Assembly: GCA_902797565.1 (NCBI GenBank)
Contig: CADBTO010000407.1
Location: 1-5,835 of the forward strand
Source of the DNA: an uncultured Lachnospiraceae bacterium
GTDB taxonomy: Bacteria; Bacillota; Clostridia; Lachnospirales; Lachnospiraceae
Reading direction: 5' to 3'
Length of the DNA stretch: 5,835 bases
A model generated the notes under the pieces. The model was not told the origin of the DNA. It searched no databases and was given only the letters and a program-made list of their open reading frames with translations. Every line of letters begins with the position of its first letter. The stretch's first letter is position 1. Below are positions 1-5,835 of the stretch, in pieces. Both the position numbers and the translations under genes were made by a program.

Positions 1-1718
1 ATGCCCGAAATCACGCAGTGCAGCAGCGCCTTCCCGGCATTTTCCCTGGAACTGCCCCCTGTGCTGTCCCGTTTATCCGCTTCACCTGCTTCCGCTGCAT
101 CCATGCCGTCCACGTCAAAACTGCCGCGCAAGTCTTTCGAGAGTTTCCACACAAACTCCTTCGCCCGGTAAAAATTCTTTTTATGGATGCCCACTTCCAG
201 AAGATCCGGATACTTTTTTGCAACGATATTGTCATAGATTTTCAGCTCTGCCAGGATATCCGACCGGTTCTCCCGCACGAGGTCCGCATAACGCATCGGG
301 ACCTTCTCCCCGGACATATCCTCCAGGAACCCCAGCAGCGAACCGTTTTCCAGAATCGAAACCACCTTGATCATTTCCGGCACGCAGCCTGCCTTCTGCG
401 CTTCCAGCAGCATCTTCGCAAACCGTACGGAAACCGGCAGACGGATCATCTGCCTCCCTATCCCGGTGATTTCGCTGCGCCGGAGCGCCCCCAGAAGCCG
501 CAGCGTCTTCTTGGATTCCCGGATCGAAGCGATTTTGGGCTGGTGGTAGAACTCCAGTTCTTCCGCGTCAATCCCGACCGAAGCCAGCTTCAGTACCACT
601 TTATCCAGCACCATGCGCATAATTTCCGGCCTGGCATAGGCATCCCGCTCCTCAAGCCCGTTCCCGGCGCAGAGAATATAGATGCCATCCTTCGTCCTCC
701 CGGCACGGCCCGCCCGCTGCAGGCAGTCCGCCTGGGAAATATCCCGCAGGAACAGCCCTTCAATGCCGCCTTCGATCTCGATGCGCTTCTCCGTCCCCAG
801 ATCCACCACGCAGTCAATATCCGGAATCGTCACGCTCGTCTGCGCCACATTCGTGGATACCACAATCTTCGGAACCTCATAAGAACGGAAACACTTCCGC
901 TGTTCGCCAGACGCCAGTTCGCCATGCAAGGGGAAAATCTCTGCCCGAAGCCCGCGCTCCTGCTTCAGCTGCGCGATGGTTTCGTCAATCTCCCGCTTCC
1001 CCGGCACAAAAGCGAGCACGTTGTGCCCCGCCTGCGCCTGGCGGGCAATCTCCTGTACAAACGCTTCTTCGGAAGACTGGCGTTTTTCCACATGGTACGC
1101 CCGCCCTGGTATACTAATACATTGTACTTCCCCACTGGCTCCCGACATCGCAGCAGGCGCCTGCGCCGCCCCACCCCGGTAGAACGCCTCCAGCGCCTCA
1201 GCATCCATCGTCGCGGACATCAGCACCACCTTGATGCGCCCGCCATCTTTCCGGTATTTTTTCACCCATGCAACCAGCGTTTCGATATTCAGGTTCCATT
1301 CATGCACTTCATCCAGAATCAGGATGGTCCTGCCCGTATCCCGAATCCCTTTTGCCATCTGAAGCCCATCGGTACAGAACAGGATCTTCGTCTCCGGCGT
1401 ACGGTTCGATTCAAATGCCGTATGGTAGCCAACGACCTGCCCGCCTTTGCCGCCGCTCCCCTGCTGCCTGCCGCATCCCGCGCCGCCTGCCTCTTCCATC
1501 TCTTCCGCCACGCGCTCCGCAAGTGTCACACATGCCAGCCGCCGGGGCTGGGTGACGATCACCTCATACCCGCCCGCATACAGGTACTGCGGCACCTGCG
1601 TCGACTTCCCGGATCCCGTCTCTGCCGTAATAATGACCGTATCGTGTTCCCTGACCGCCTGAATGATCTGTGCCTTCCGTGCCTCGATCGGCAGCCGTTC
1701 TTTCTTCTTCTGTCCCAA
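1..1718 (-). CDS. DEAH-box ATP-dependent helicase, HrpA/HrpB-like (C-terminus beyond left edge)
   Basis: An NTP-driven RNA (possibly DNA) helicase of superfamily 2, expected to be cytoplasmic. Reading the minus strand from TTG at 1718 gives 572 codons without a stop to the window edge. Motifs in order: motif I AETGSGKST (residues 32-40), Ia TQPRRLA (56-62), II DEVH (136-139), III SAT (168-170), V TNVAQTSVTIP (289-299), VI QRAGRAGR (334-341). An HA2-type winged-helix/helical region follows at about 364-470. TTG is chosen because an in-frame TAG lies 11 codons upstream, no ATG or GTG lies between, AGGAAGGGG sits 5 bases ahead, and motif I needs this N-terminus. Oddities are DEVHEW instead of the usual DEAHER, Gln for Glu in motif V, and two Gly/Ala/Ser-rich inserts (about 77-93 and 181-197). 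The helicase assignment is firm; HrpA versus HrpB cannot be settled without the C-terminus. Confidence 0.95.
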   Translation of the reverse strand, partial: MGQKKKERLPIEARKAQIIQAVREHDTVIITAETGSGKSTQVPQYLYAGGYEVIVTQPRRLACVTLAERVAEEMEEAGGAGCGRQQGSGGKGGQVVGYHTAFESNRTPETKILFCTDGLQMAKGIRDTGRTILILDEVHEWNLNIETLVAWVKKYRKDGGRIKVVLMSATMDAEALEAFYRGGAAQAPAAMSGASGEVQCISIPGRAYHVEKRQSSEEAFVQEIARQAQAGHNVLAFVPGKREIDETIAQLKQERGLRAEIFPLHGELASGEQRKCFRSYEVPKIVVSTNVAQTSVTIPDIDCVVDLGTEKRIEIEGGIEGLFLRDISQADCLQRAGRAGRTKDGIYILCAGNGLEERDAYARPEIMRMVLDKVVLKLASVGIDAEELEFYHQPKIASIRESKKTLRLLGALRRSEITGIGRQMIRLPVSVRFAKMLLEAQKAGCVPEMIKVVSILENGSLLGFLEDMSGEKVPMRYADLVRENRSDILAELKIYDNIVAKKYPDLLEVGIHKKNFYRAKEFVWKLSKDLRGSFDVDGMDAAEAGEADKRDSTGGSSRENAGKALLHCVISG

Positions 1719-1723
1719 AACGT

Positions 1724-1732
1724 CCCCTTCCT
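1724..1732 (-). promoter_or_regulatory. Ribosome binding site of the helicase, supports the TTG start
   Basis: On the minus strand AGGAAGGGG ends 5 bases before TTG at 1718. No other start codon in this frame has a purine-rich site before motif I, so this site decides the start. Confidence 0.7.
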
Positions 1733-1737
1733 GCCTG

Positions 1738-1759
1738 CTATCCTGTTTCTATCCTGTTT
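1738..1759. repeat. 11-bp perfect tandem direct repeat in the helicase leader
   Basis: CTATCCTGTTT occurs at 1738-1748 and again immediately at 1749-1759. It lies between the predicted helicase transcription start (about 1765) and its ribosome binding site, so it would be in the 5' leader of that mRNA. It could be a binding site for a regulator or chance slippage; nothing here decides. Confidence 0.6.
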
Positions 1760-1771
1760 TCTGTCCCACCT

Positions 1772-1800
1772 ACTATACGCCCGCATGCCCGCCCTGTCAA
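1772..1800 (-). promoter_or_regulatory. Sigma-A type promoter for the helicase
   Basis: Minus-strand TTGACA (1800-1795), a 17-base spacer and TATAGT (1777-1772). The -35 is perfect and the -10 has one mismatch. Transcription would begin near 1765, giving a leader of about 47 bases before the TTG start. A second TTGACA abuts it upstream (1806-1801), but at 23 bases from the -10 it is badly spaced. Confidence 0.8.
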
Positions 1801-1832
1801 TGTCAAATATCACAACCGGCGGCCCGCCTTCC

Positions 1833-1855
1833 ACAGATTTTTCTTGACAATCTGT
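1833..1855. promoter_or_regulatory. Inverted repeat over the -35 box, candidate operator
   Basis: ACAGATT (1833-1839) and AATCTGT (1849-1855) are perfect complements separated by 9 bases. The dyad covers the -35 hexamer of the rightward promoter, a usual place for a repressor site. A run of eight T follows (1855-1862), so a weak terminator is an alternative reading. However, no rightward gene lies upstream for it to end, and the stem is AT-rich and only 7 bp. Confidence 0.4.
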
Positions 1856-1872
1856 TTTTTTTCTTCTATGAT
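1844..1872 (+). promoter_or_regulatory. Sigma-A type promoter for the unknown-protein/GNAT unit
   Basis: TTGACA (1844-1849), a 17-base T-rich spacer and TATGAT (1867-1872). The -35 is perfect and the -10 has one mismatch. The expected start near 1879 gives a leader of about 70 bases before ATG at 1949. It probably drives all three rightward genes, because no convincing promoter is seen further downstream. Confidence 0.85.
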
Positions 1873-1935
1873 AAATTATCAGGTTAGGATCGTTATTTCA
1901 TGACAGTTCCATAGAATTGGACAGTCTCTGCGAAG

Positions 1936-1942
1936 AAGGAGG
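1936..1942 (+). promoter_or_regulatory. Strong ribosome binding site of the 720-residue gene
   Basis: AAGGAGG ends 6 bases before ATG at 1949, close to a full match to the 16S anti-Shine-Dalgarno. It fixes the start, as does the matching N-terminus of the downstream paralogue. Confidence 0.9.
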
Positions 1943-1948
1943 AACACA

Positions 1949-4111
1949 ATGAACCAATTTGCAGAATACCAGAAACTCAGGCAGAACGAACAAACCCGAA
2001 ATGCCTTCATAGACCAGCAGAAGACGCGTGGGCTGGCACAAAAGAAACAGTTTGGCGGGGATTTTCCGTTGGATTTTGACACCGTACAAACGCAGGCAGA
2101 AGAACGGGCGGAGCAAACAAACTTTGCTGTGCAAAGCGAATACTATTTTCAAAACGCGGATCTTCTGGACGCAAAGGTGGAACGCTACCGCCGTCTGCAA
2201 AACGACGAATCCGGGGCCGTGCAGGAATATGCAAAGCAGCATAGCTACCGGAGCGCGAACAAGCGGAAAAAACGCGCAAAAAAAGCAGCGAACCACTTCG
2301 AACAGGCAGCAAAACTTTCCCGCAGTGTGGATGAATCGACATTACAGCCCATGGAAGTGTACCAGCACCGTAAGGAGATCATGCAGCTTCGCATGGCAGC
2401 CATGGAAGAAGCTGCAAAGGCAAAGGCCACCAGCAAGAAAAACGAAGCATACCGGATCAGCAAGGCCAAATACAGCTGCTTGATGGTCCTTCGCCGCCAG
2501 CTGAATGAGCTGAAAAAGAAAAAGGGCCAGAATCCAGATTCCATTGCGCGGGAAGAGCAGGAACTGGAACGGAACATCGCGTCCGCTCTGAGAAATATGC
2601 AAAAATCGATCCCCTCTGCCGAATCCCGATGGGAAGAGGAACATAGCGACAAAACAGGGATGTTCAGCAAGGCAAAGCTCGATGCCTCCTACCAGGAAAA
2701 CCACCAGAAACAGCCAGCATTTACAAAAGAAGACAACAAGCTGTTTCTCAAGCTCAGCAATGTAAACGACTCCTGGTTCAATGATCTCCAAAACGGCTTT
2801 GAAACAATCAAACAAGGCGGTGCTTATAATTGGAAGCCGGGAGATGAAAGCCGGATTCTCGGAAATTTCCTGCGGCCGGTATACCGGGATAAAAATGGCA
2901 TGCCGCTGAACGAAGCGGAACGTCAAAAAGACGCATGGAACCATCGCGTGGTCGATATCCTCTCGAGCAAAGAACGCACCAAGGAGAAGGATCAGCTAAT
3001 CCAGGAAAACTTTGACCGTATTATGAAGTATGAATTCCCAACACCCCAACAAATCCAGGAAAAGGGACTTGCGTTTTTCGTGCAGAAGGATCCTGCAAAA
3101 TATTTTGAGCTCACTCGCTGTGTACTGACCATCGATAATGTCCTGGGCTGGGATCCCACCGCACAAAAATACTATGATGAGCATCCGGAATTCGTGCAAA
3201 AACATAACGCGCTGGCCTTGCTGGCAGACCAGGTCAAAAATATCCTAAGCTATGAACACAGCATATGCAGCAGCAAGGACTCAAAACAACACTTTGTAGT
3301 AGACACAGGAGAACGCGAGGAAGTAGATAAAGAGTCTTTCTACCAGGATTATCAGACAGAACTGGATCGCATCCCGAAGGTCAAACAAATGATGAAAACC
3401 AATCCGGCCATCGCAGGATCCTCCATCCTGAAGATCTGGGAAGCGCAAAAATACAGCCGGATCTACGATGATCCAGAGCTGCAGGCATCGGTAGAAAGAG
3501 CCCGGGCCAAGAAGGTCTTTAGGGGAACCGGTGAAACCGTAGAACTTTCCCGCGGCTACGCAACCATCCTGCGGGATCATATGTATGATAAACAAGGAAG
3601 GCCCCAGGGAAAAGATTCGGACAAAAACCATGCCTGGAACTTAAAGTGGGTAAAGGCTGTGGAAGATGAGGACTTCGAGACACAAAAAGAGATGGTAGAA
3701 GAAGAGCTGCCCAAAATGGCGGATCCCGGATTCAAAATCCCCGCACCGGAAGAAGTGACCCCGGAATGGATACAGCATCTGATCAAAAAAGACTTCAAGC
3801 AGTACATTTCCTACAAGCGCAAGGCTCTTGCATTCTCCAATCTCATCAAAGCCAATAAACCTGCAAAAGAATATCTCAATCAGCATCCGGATCTGGATGC
3901 ACAGATGGACGCCATGACCGACCTGATCAATACCATTGATGCCTATACAAAAGGCACAACCTGTGTGGATTTCCAGGTCGGCGGAAACACAGTTCGCGTG
4001 GTTAAGCCGGCGGAACAGCAGGCTTTCATGGAGTTGTTTAAGCCGTGCCTTGAAAATTACCAAAAAACATATAAAGCATGGAAGCAACCCGCAGGAAATC
4101 AGGCATCGTAA
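1949..4111 (+). CDS. Hypothetical 720-residue charged protein with a duplicated C-terminal module
   Basis: I do not recognise this family. No signal peptide or membrane segment is visible, so it is probably cytoplasmic. Residues 1-230 form a helical, highly charged region shared with the downstream paralogue. It includes the block SEYYFQNADLLDAKVERY (63-80), a basic patch RSANKRKKRAKK (101-112), VYQHRKEIMQLRM (137-149) and TSKKNEAYRISKAKYSCL (161-178), then a Lys/Glu-rich probable coiled coil (about 181-220). Residues about 271-480 and 504-712 look like two diverged copies of one module. Shared landmarks are DKxGxP (314-319; 547-552), AWN (329-331; 562-564), PxP (364-366; 598-600), KD (380-381; 614-615) and HP (412-413; 646-647). 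No catalytic motif was identified. It is first in a three-gene unit behind a near-consensus promoter and is coupled to the GNAT gene. A structural, binding or effector role is all guesswork. Confidence 0.93.
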   Translation: MNQFAEYQKLRQNEQTRNAFIDQQKTRGLAQKKQFGGDFPLDFDTVQTQAEERAEQTNFAVQSEYYFQNADLLDAKVERYRRLQNDESGAVQEYAKQHSYRSANKRKKRAKKAANHFEQAAKLSRSVDESTLQPMEVYQHRKEIMQLRMAAMEEAAKAKATSKKNEAYRISKAKYSCLMVLRRQLNELKKKKGQNPDSIAREEQELERNIASALRNMQKSIPSAESRWEEEHSDKTGMFSKAKLDASYQENHQKQPAFTKEDNKLFLKLSNVNDSWFNDLQNGFETIKQGGAYNWKPGDESRILGNFLRPVYRDKNGMPLNEAERQKDAWNHRVVDILSSKERTKEKDQLIQENFDRIMKYEFPTPQQIQEKGLAFFVQKDPAKYFELTRCVLTIDNVLGWDPTAQKYYDEHPEFVQKHNALALLADQVKNILSYEHSICSSKDSKQHFVVDTGEREEVDKESFYQDYQTELDRIPKVKQMMKTNPAIAGSSILKIWEAQKYSRIYDDPELQASVERARAKKVFRGTGETVELSRGYATILRDHMYDKQGRPQGKDSDKNHAWNLKWVKAVEDEDFETQKEMVEEELPKMADPGFKIPAPEEVTPEWIQHLIKKDFKQYISYKRKALAFSNLIKANKPAKEYLNQHPDLDAQMDAMTDLINTIDAYTKGTTCVDFQVGGNTVRVVKPAEQQAFMELFKPCLENYQKTYKAWKQPAGNQAS

Positions 4112-4114
4112 GGA
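4110..4114 (+). promoter_or_regulatory. Ribosome binding site of the GNAT gene, overlapping the upstream stop codon
   Basis: AAGGA begins inside the TAA (4109-4111) of the preceding gene and lies 8 bases before ATG at 4123. It favours that ATG over the in-frame ATG at 4078, which lies inside the upstream gene, and implies translational coupling of the two genes. Confidence 0.75.
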
Positions 4115-4122
4115 ATGAAATC

Positions 4123-4986
4123 ATGAATTATATACGAATCGATGAAACAAATACAGATGGATTTGCGGAGCTTCTTCCCCCGCTCCCGCAGCCGGCAAAA
4201 AACAGGGTTTCCCTGGGCGCATACGATGATGCGGGAAACCTGTGCGGCACCGCCTCGCTGCAGCTTCTGGATCATTCTTATGAGCTGGACTGGCTGTATG
4301 TCCTGCCGGCGCGAAGGCGCGAAGGGATCGGGACGGGGCTTTTGGAACAGCTTTGCATCTTTATGGATGCCACGGCCCGATACCCGCTGACTGCCTCTTT
4401 CGCCGTGGACACCGCAGGCGAAAATGACGGCACAAAACCGGGACAGGATCTGCATGCCTTTTTCCAGTCTTTGCGCCAGCAGCGTTTCCTGAACATGGGG
4501 TTTTGCTTTGACGTGTCCTTCGACCATACCAGGTTCCTGATCGCTCCGAAAGACCTTTCGGACGCTCCGGCAATTCAGGGCCGCGGCCTGGAACATGCAG
4601 TGCAGAAATATTTCTTTGAACAGTCTCCCATGGTGCAGCGGAATCTCCTTTCCGCGATTGGCTCCTGGTATGCGTTCGATGACATCGAGCAATGGAAAGA
4701 AGCCTGTATCCCCTCCCTTTGCCAGGTCCGCCTGGACCGGCACGGAAAGCCGGTCTGCGTCATCTTCATCCAGCGCGCCGGCGGAGACGACCTGGAACTG
4801 TCGTTCCTGTACAGCAGGCATCCGGGGGAGCTACTGCGGCTGCTGCGCATCGTCACCGCCAGAATCGAACAGGAATACCCAAGTGCCACCCTGCGTTTCG
4901 ACGCCGTGACCGATATATCGGAACGCCTGGCAAGAAAAATCTTCCCGCATGCCGCCACATTGCAAATCTATGAGGCGGAGGCCTGA
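4123..4986 (+). CDS. GNAT-family N-acetyltransferase, possibly double-domain
   Basis: A 287-residue protein expected to transfer an acetyl group from acetyl-CoA to an amine; the substrate is unknown. The first half has the GNAT core. A strand pair around VSLGAYDDAGNLCGTASLQL (29-48) leads to the beta-4 strand ELDWLYVLP (54-62), then the acetyl-CoA pyrophosphate loop RRREGIGTGLL (64-74), which fits R-x-x-G-x-G, then a helix. The second half (about 205-280) repeats this layout loosely. CQVRLDRHGKPVCVIFIQ is followed by LELSFLYSRHPGELLRLL, but without the glycine loop, so it may be a degenerate second GNAT fold that shapes the active site. The start at 4123 is set by its ribosome binding site; ATG at 4078 would add 15 residues. 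The gene sits between two paralogous unknown genes, 11 bases behind the first, so their products probably share a process. Family is likely; double-domain structure is tentative. Confidence 0.85.
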   Translation: MNYIRIDETNTDGFAELLPPLPQPAKNRVSLGAYDDAGNLCGTASLQLLDHSYELDWLYVLPARRREGIGTGLLEQLCIFMDATARYPLTASFAVDTAGENDGTKPGQDLHAFFQSLRQQRFLNMGFCFDVSFDHTRFLIAPKDLSDAPAIQGRGLEHAVQKYFFEQSPMVQRNLLSAIGSWYAFDDIEQWKEACIPSLCQVRLDRHGKPVCVIFIQRAGGDDLELSFLYSRHPGELLRLLRIVTARIEQEYPSATLRFDAVTDISERLARKIFPHAATLQIYEAEA

Positions 4987-4990
4987 CACA

Positions 4991-5033
4991 CTGGCAGGCA
5001 GGCACAAAGACTTTGACTGGTCCTGCCTGCCAG
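4991..5033 (+). repeat. Perfect 12-bp inverted repeat (hairpin) between the GNAT gene and the paralogue
   Basis: CTGGCAGGCAGG (4991-5002) pairs fully with CCTGCCTGCCAG (5022-5033) across a 19-base loop. The loop holds a small nested repeat, CAAAG and CTTTG. The stem is GC-rich and would be very stable in RNA. No T-run follows, so it is not a standard intrinsic terminator. It may end or protect the upstream mRNA, or tune expression of the downstream gene. It starts 4 bases after the GNAT stop codon. Confidence 0.75.
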
Positions 5034-5051
5034 CTGCCAAAGTAATAAATC

Positions 5052-5056
5052 GGAGG
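5052..5056 (+). promoter_or_regulatory. Ribosome binding site of the second paralogue
   Basis: GGAGG lies 11 bases before ATG at 5068, longer than the ideal spacing and longer than the 6 bases seen at the first copy. This may lower translation of the second copy. The start itself is secured by the matching N-termini MNRFAEYQ and MNQFAEYQ. Confidence 0.65.
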
Positions 5057-5067
5057 TATCAAGAATC

Positions 5068-5835
5068 ATGAACCGGTTTGCAGAATACCAGCAGCTCCGG
5101 AAGGAGAAAAAAGATACGCAAGCCTTCATCACGGAACAAAAGACACGCGGACTGGCGCAGAAAGAACAGGCGGGCGGCGATCTCCCCCTGGGCCTCGAAA
5201 CCATACAGGAGCAGGCACAGGTACGGGCGCAGCAGGCAAGCTTTGCCGAACAGAGCGAATACTATTTCCAGAACGCGGATCTTCTGGACGCAAAGGTAGA
5301 ACGTTACCAGAGCCTGAATCAGGACGCCAGCAGAGAAGTGCGGGATTTTGCGAGAACGCATCCCAATCGCAGCGCAAGGAAGCGCAGGAAAGAAGCAAAA
5401 AACGCGGCAGCTTCTTTTGAAAAGGCCGCGGAGCTTTCACGCAATGTGGATGAAAAAGAAATGGCACCGCTCCAGGTATACCAGCACCGGAAAGAAATCA
5501 TGCAGCTTCGCATGACAGGAATGGAAGCCGCCGCGAAAGTCAAATCCACGAGCAAGAAAAACGAGGCGTACCGGATCAGCAAGGCCAGGTACAGCTGCCT
5601 GCTGGTGATGAAACGGCAGCTCTCGTCGCTAAAAGCAAAGAACAAGAAAGACGACGCGCAGTTTGCGAAGGAAGAGCTGGCGCTGGAGAAACAGATTGCC
5701 GCCGCGCAGCAGGCGCTGGAAAAGGCTGTCCCAACCACAATGGAACGCTGGGCGCAGGAAAATGGCCTGAGCAGCGGTCAAAAACTGGATGCGGCATACA
5801 AAGAAGGCGCGGCCATCGACCCGGAGTTTACGAAA
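5068..5835 (+). CDS. Hypothetical protein, paralogue of the 720-residue protein (C-terminus beyond right edge)
   Basis: 256 codons are open to the window edge. The protein aligns without gaps to residues 1-230 of the first copy; by hand count 124 of the first 190 residues are identical, and 137 of 230. Identity is complete in SEYYFQNA-DLLDAKVERY (63-80 minus nothing), nearly so in VYQHRKEIMQLRM (137-149), and TSKKNEAYRISKA is kept from 161. The basic patch (101-111) and a lone Trp at 228 are also kept. After residue 230 the copies differ by a 4-residue gap but rejoin at KLDAAYKE and FTK. Function is unknown, as for the first copy. Whether it also has the duplicated C-terminal modules lies outside the window. 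It follows the GNAT gene by 81 bases with no clear promoter of its own, so it is probably read through from upstream. A recent tandem duplication that then diverged is the likely origin. Confidence 0.93.
   Translation, partial: MNRFAEYQQLRKEKKDTQAFITEQKTRGLAQKEQAGGDLPLGLETIQEQAQVRAQQASFAEQSEYYFQNADLLDAKVERYQSLNQDASREVRDFARTHPNRSARKRRKEAKNAAASFEKAAELSRNVDEKEMAPLQVYQHRKEIMQLRMTGMEAAAKVKSTSKKNEAYRISKARYSCLLVMKRQLSSLKAKNKKDDAQFAKEELALEKQIAAAQQALEKAVPTTMERWAQENGLSSGQKLDAAYKEGAAIDPEFTK

Noticed and set aside
18..1847. A 609-codon open frame on the plus strand
   Set aside because: It lies opposite the helicase with codons in exact register, so it is open only because the helicase avoids TTA, CTA and TCA codons. 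Its product is rich in Arg, His, Pro and Leu with no recognisable motif, it lacks a fitting ribosome binding site, and it runs through the promoter region.
1900..1914. Leader peptide of four codons ahead of the large unknown gene
   Set aside because: ATG ACA GTT CCA TAG has no ribosome binding site and is too short to be told from chance.
2342..2944. A 200-codon minus-strand frame opposite the large unknown gene
   Set aside because: Its hydrophobic, Phe/Leu-rich look is what antisense of Lys/Glu/Gln-rich coding gives; it has no supporting signals.
4078..4122. Earlier ATG for the GNAT gene
   Set aside because: It lies inside the upstream gene without a ribosome binding site and adds 15 residues with no GNAT character; ATG at 4123 has AAGGA 8 bases ahead.
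4099..4821. A 240-codon minus-strand frame opposite the GNAT gene
   Set aside because: It is a shadow of the GNAT coding frame, with no motif, promoter or ribosome binding site seen.
4991..5040. Intrinsic terminator after the GNAT gene
   Set aside because: The stem is strong but no T-run follows on either strand, so it is recorded only as an inverted repeat.
5013..5048. Possible promoter for the second paralogue (TTGACT and TAATAA)
   Set aside because: The spacing is 24 bases, far from 17, and the -35-like sequence lies in the hairpin loop.
1949..5835. Mobile element or phage origin for the paralogous set
   Set aside because: No integrase, transposase, terminal repeats, tRNA target or phage structural motif is visible in the window.

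Overview
The window looks like a piece of a low-to-mid GC Gram-positive (Bacillota, probably clostridial) chromosome. The grounds are strong AGGAGG-type ribosome binding sites, two near-consensus sigma-A promoters (TTGACA, 17-bp spacer, TATGAT or TATAGT), a TTG start, and the style of the proteins. This placement is inference; no marker gene fixes the taxon.

Layout: (1) From the left edge to about 1718, on the minus strand, lies a DEAH-box ATP-dependent helicase of the HrpA/HrpB type. Its N-terminus is inside the window and its C-terminus runs off the left edge. All core helicase motifs and the start of the HA2 region are readable. (2) Positions 1719-1948 are a divergent control region with one promoter facing each way. 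A 7-bp dyad overlaps the rightward -35 box, and an 11-bp tandem repeat sits in the helicase leader. (3) On the plus strand, 1949-4111 encodes a 720-residue, lysine/glutamine/glutamate-rich protein that I do not recognise. (4) A GNAT-type acetyltransferase gene (4123-4986) follows after 11 bases, with its ribosome binding site overlapping the previous stop codon. (5) An 81-bp spacer with a perfect 12-bp hairpin precedes (6) a second copy of the unknown gene (5068 to the right edge). By hand count its first 190 residues are about 65% identical to the first copy, without gaps.

The right-hand genes read as one transcription unit: unknown protein, GNAT enzyme, paralogue of the unknown protein. The large protein has an N-terminal charged, helical domain shared by both copies. 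Its C-terminal part contains two diverged copies of one module about 210 residues long, spaced 233-234 residues apart. The GNAT protein carries one intact acetyl-CoA loop, and its second half may be a degenerate GNAT fold. What this set does is unknown. An acetyltransferase coupled to lysine-rich paralogues suggests, but does not show, an enzyme-and-substrate or enzyme-and-partner relation. The helicase is transcribed away from this set and may be unrelated housekeeping.
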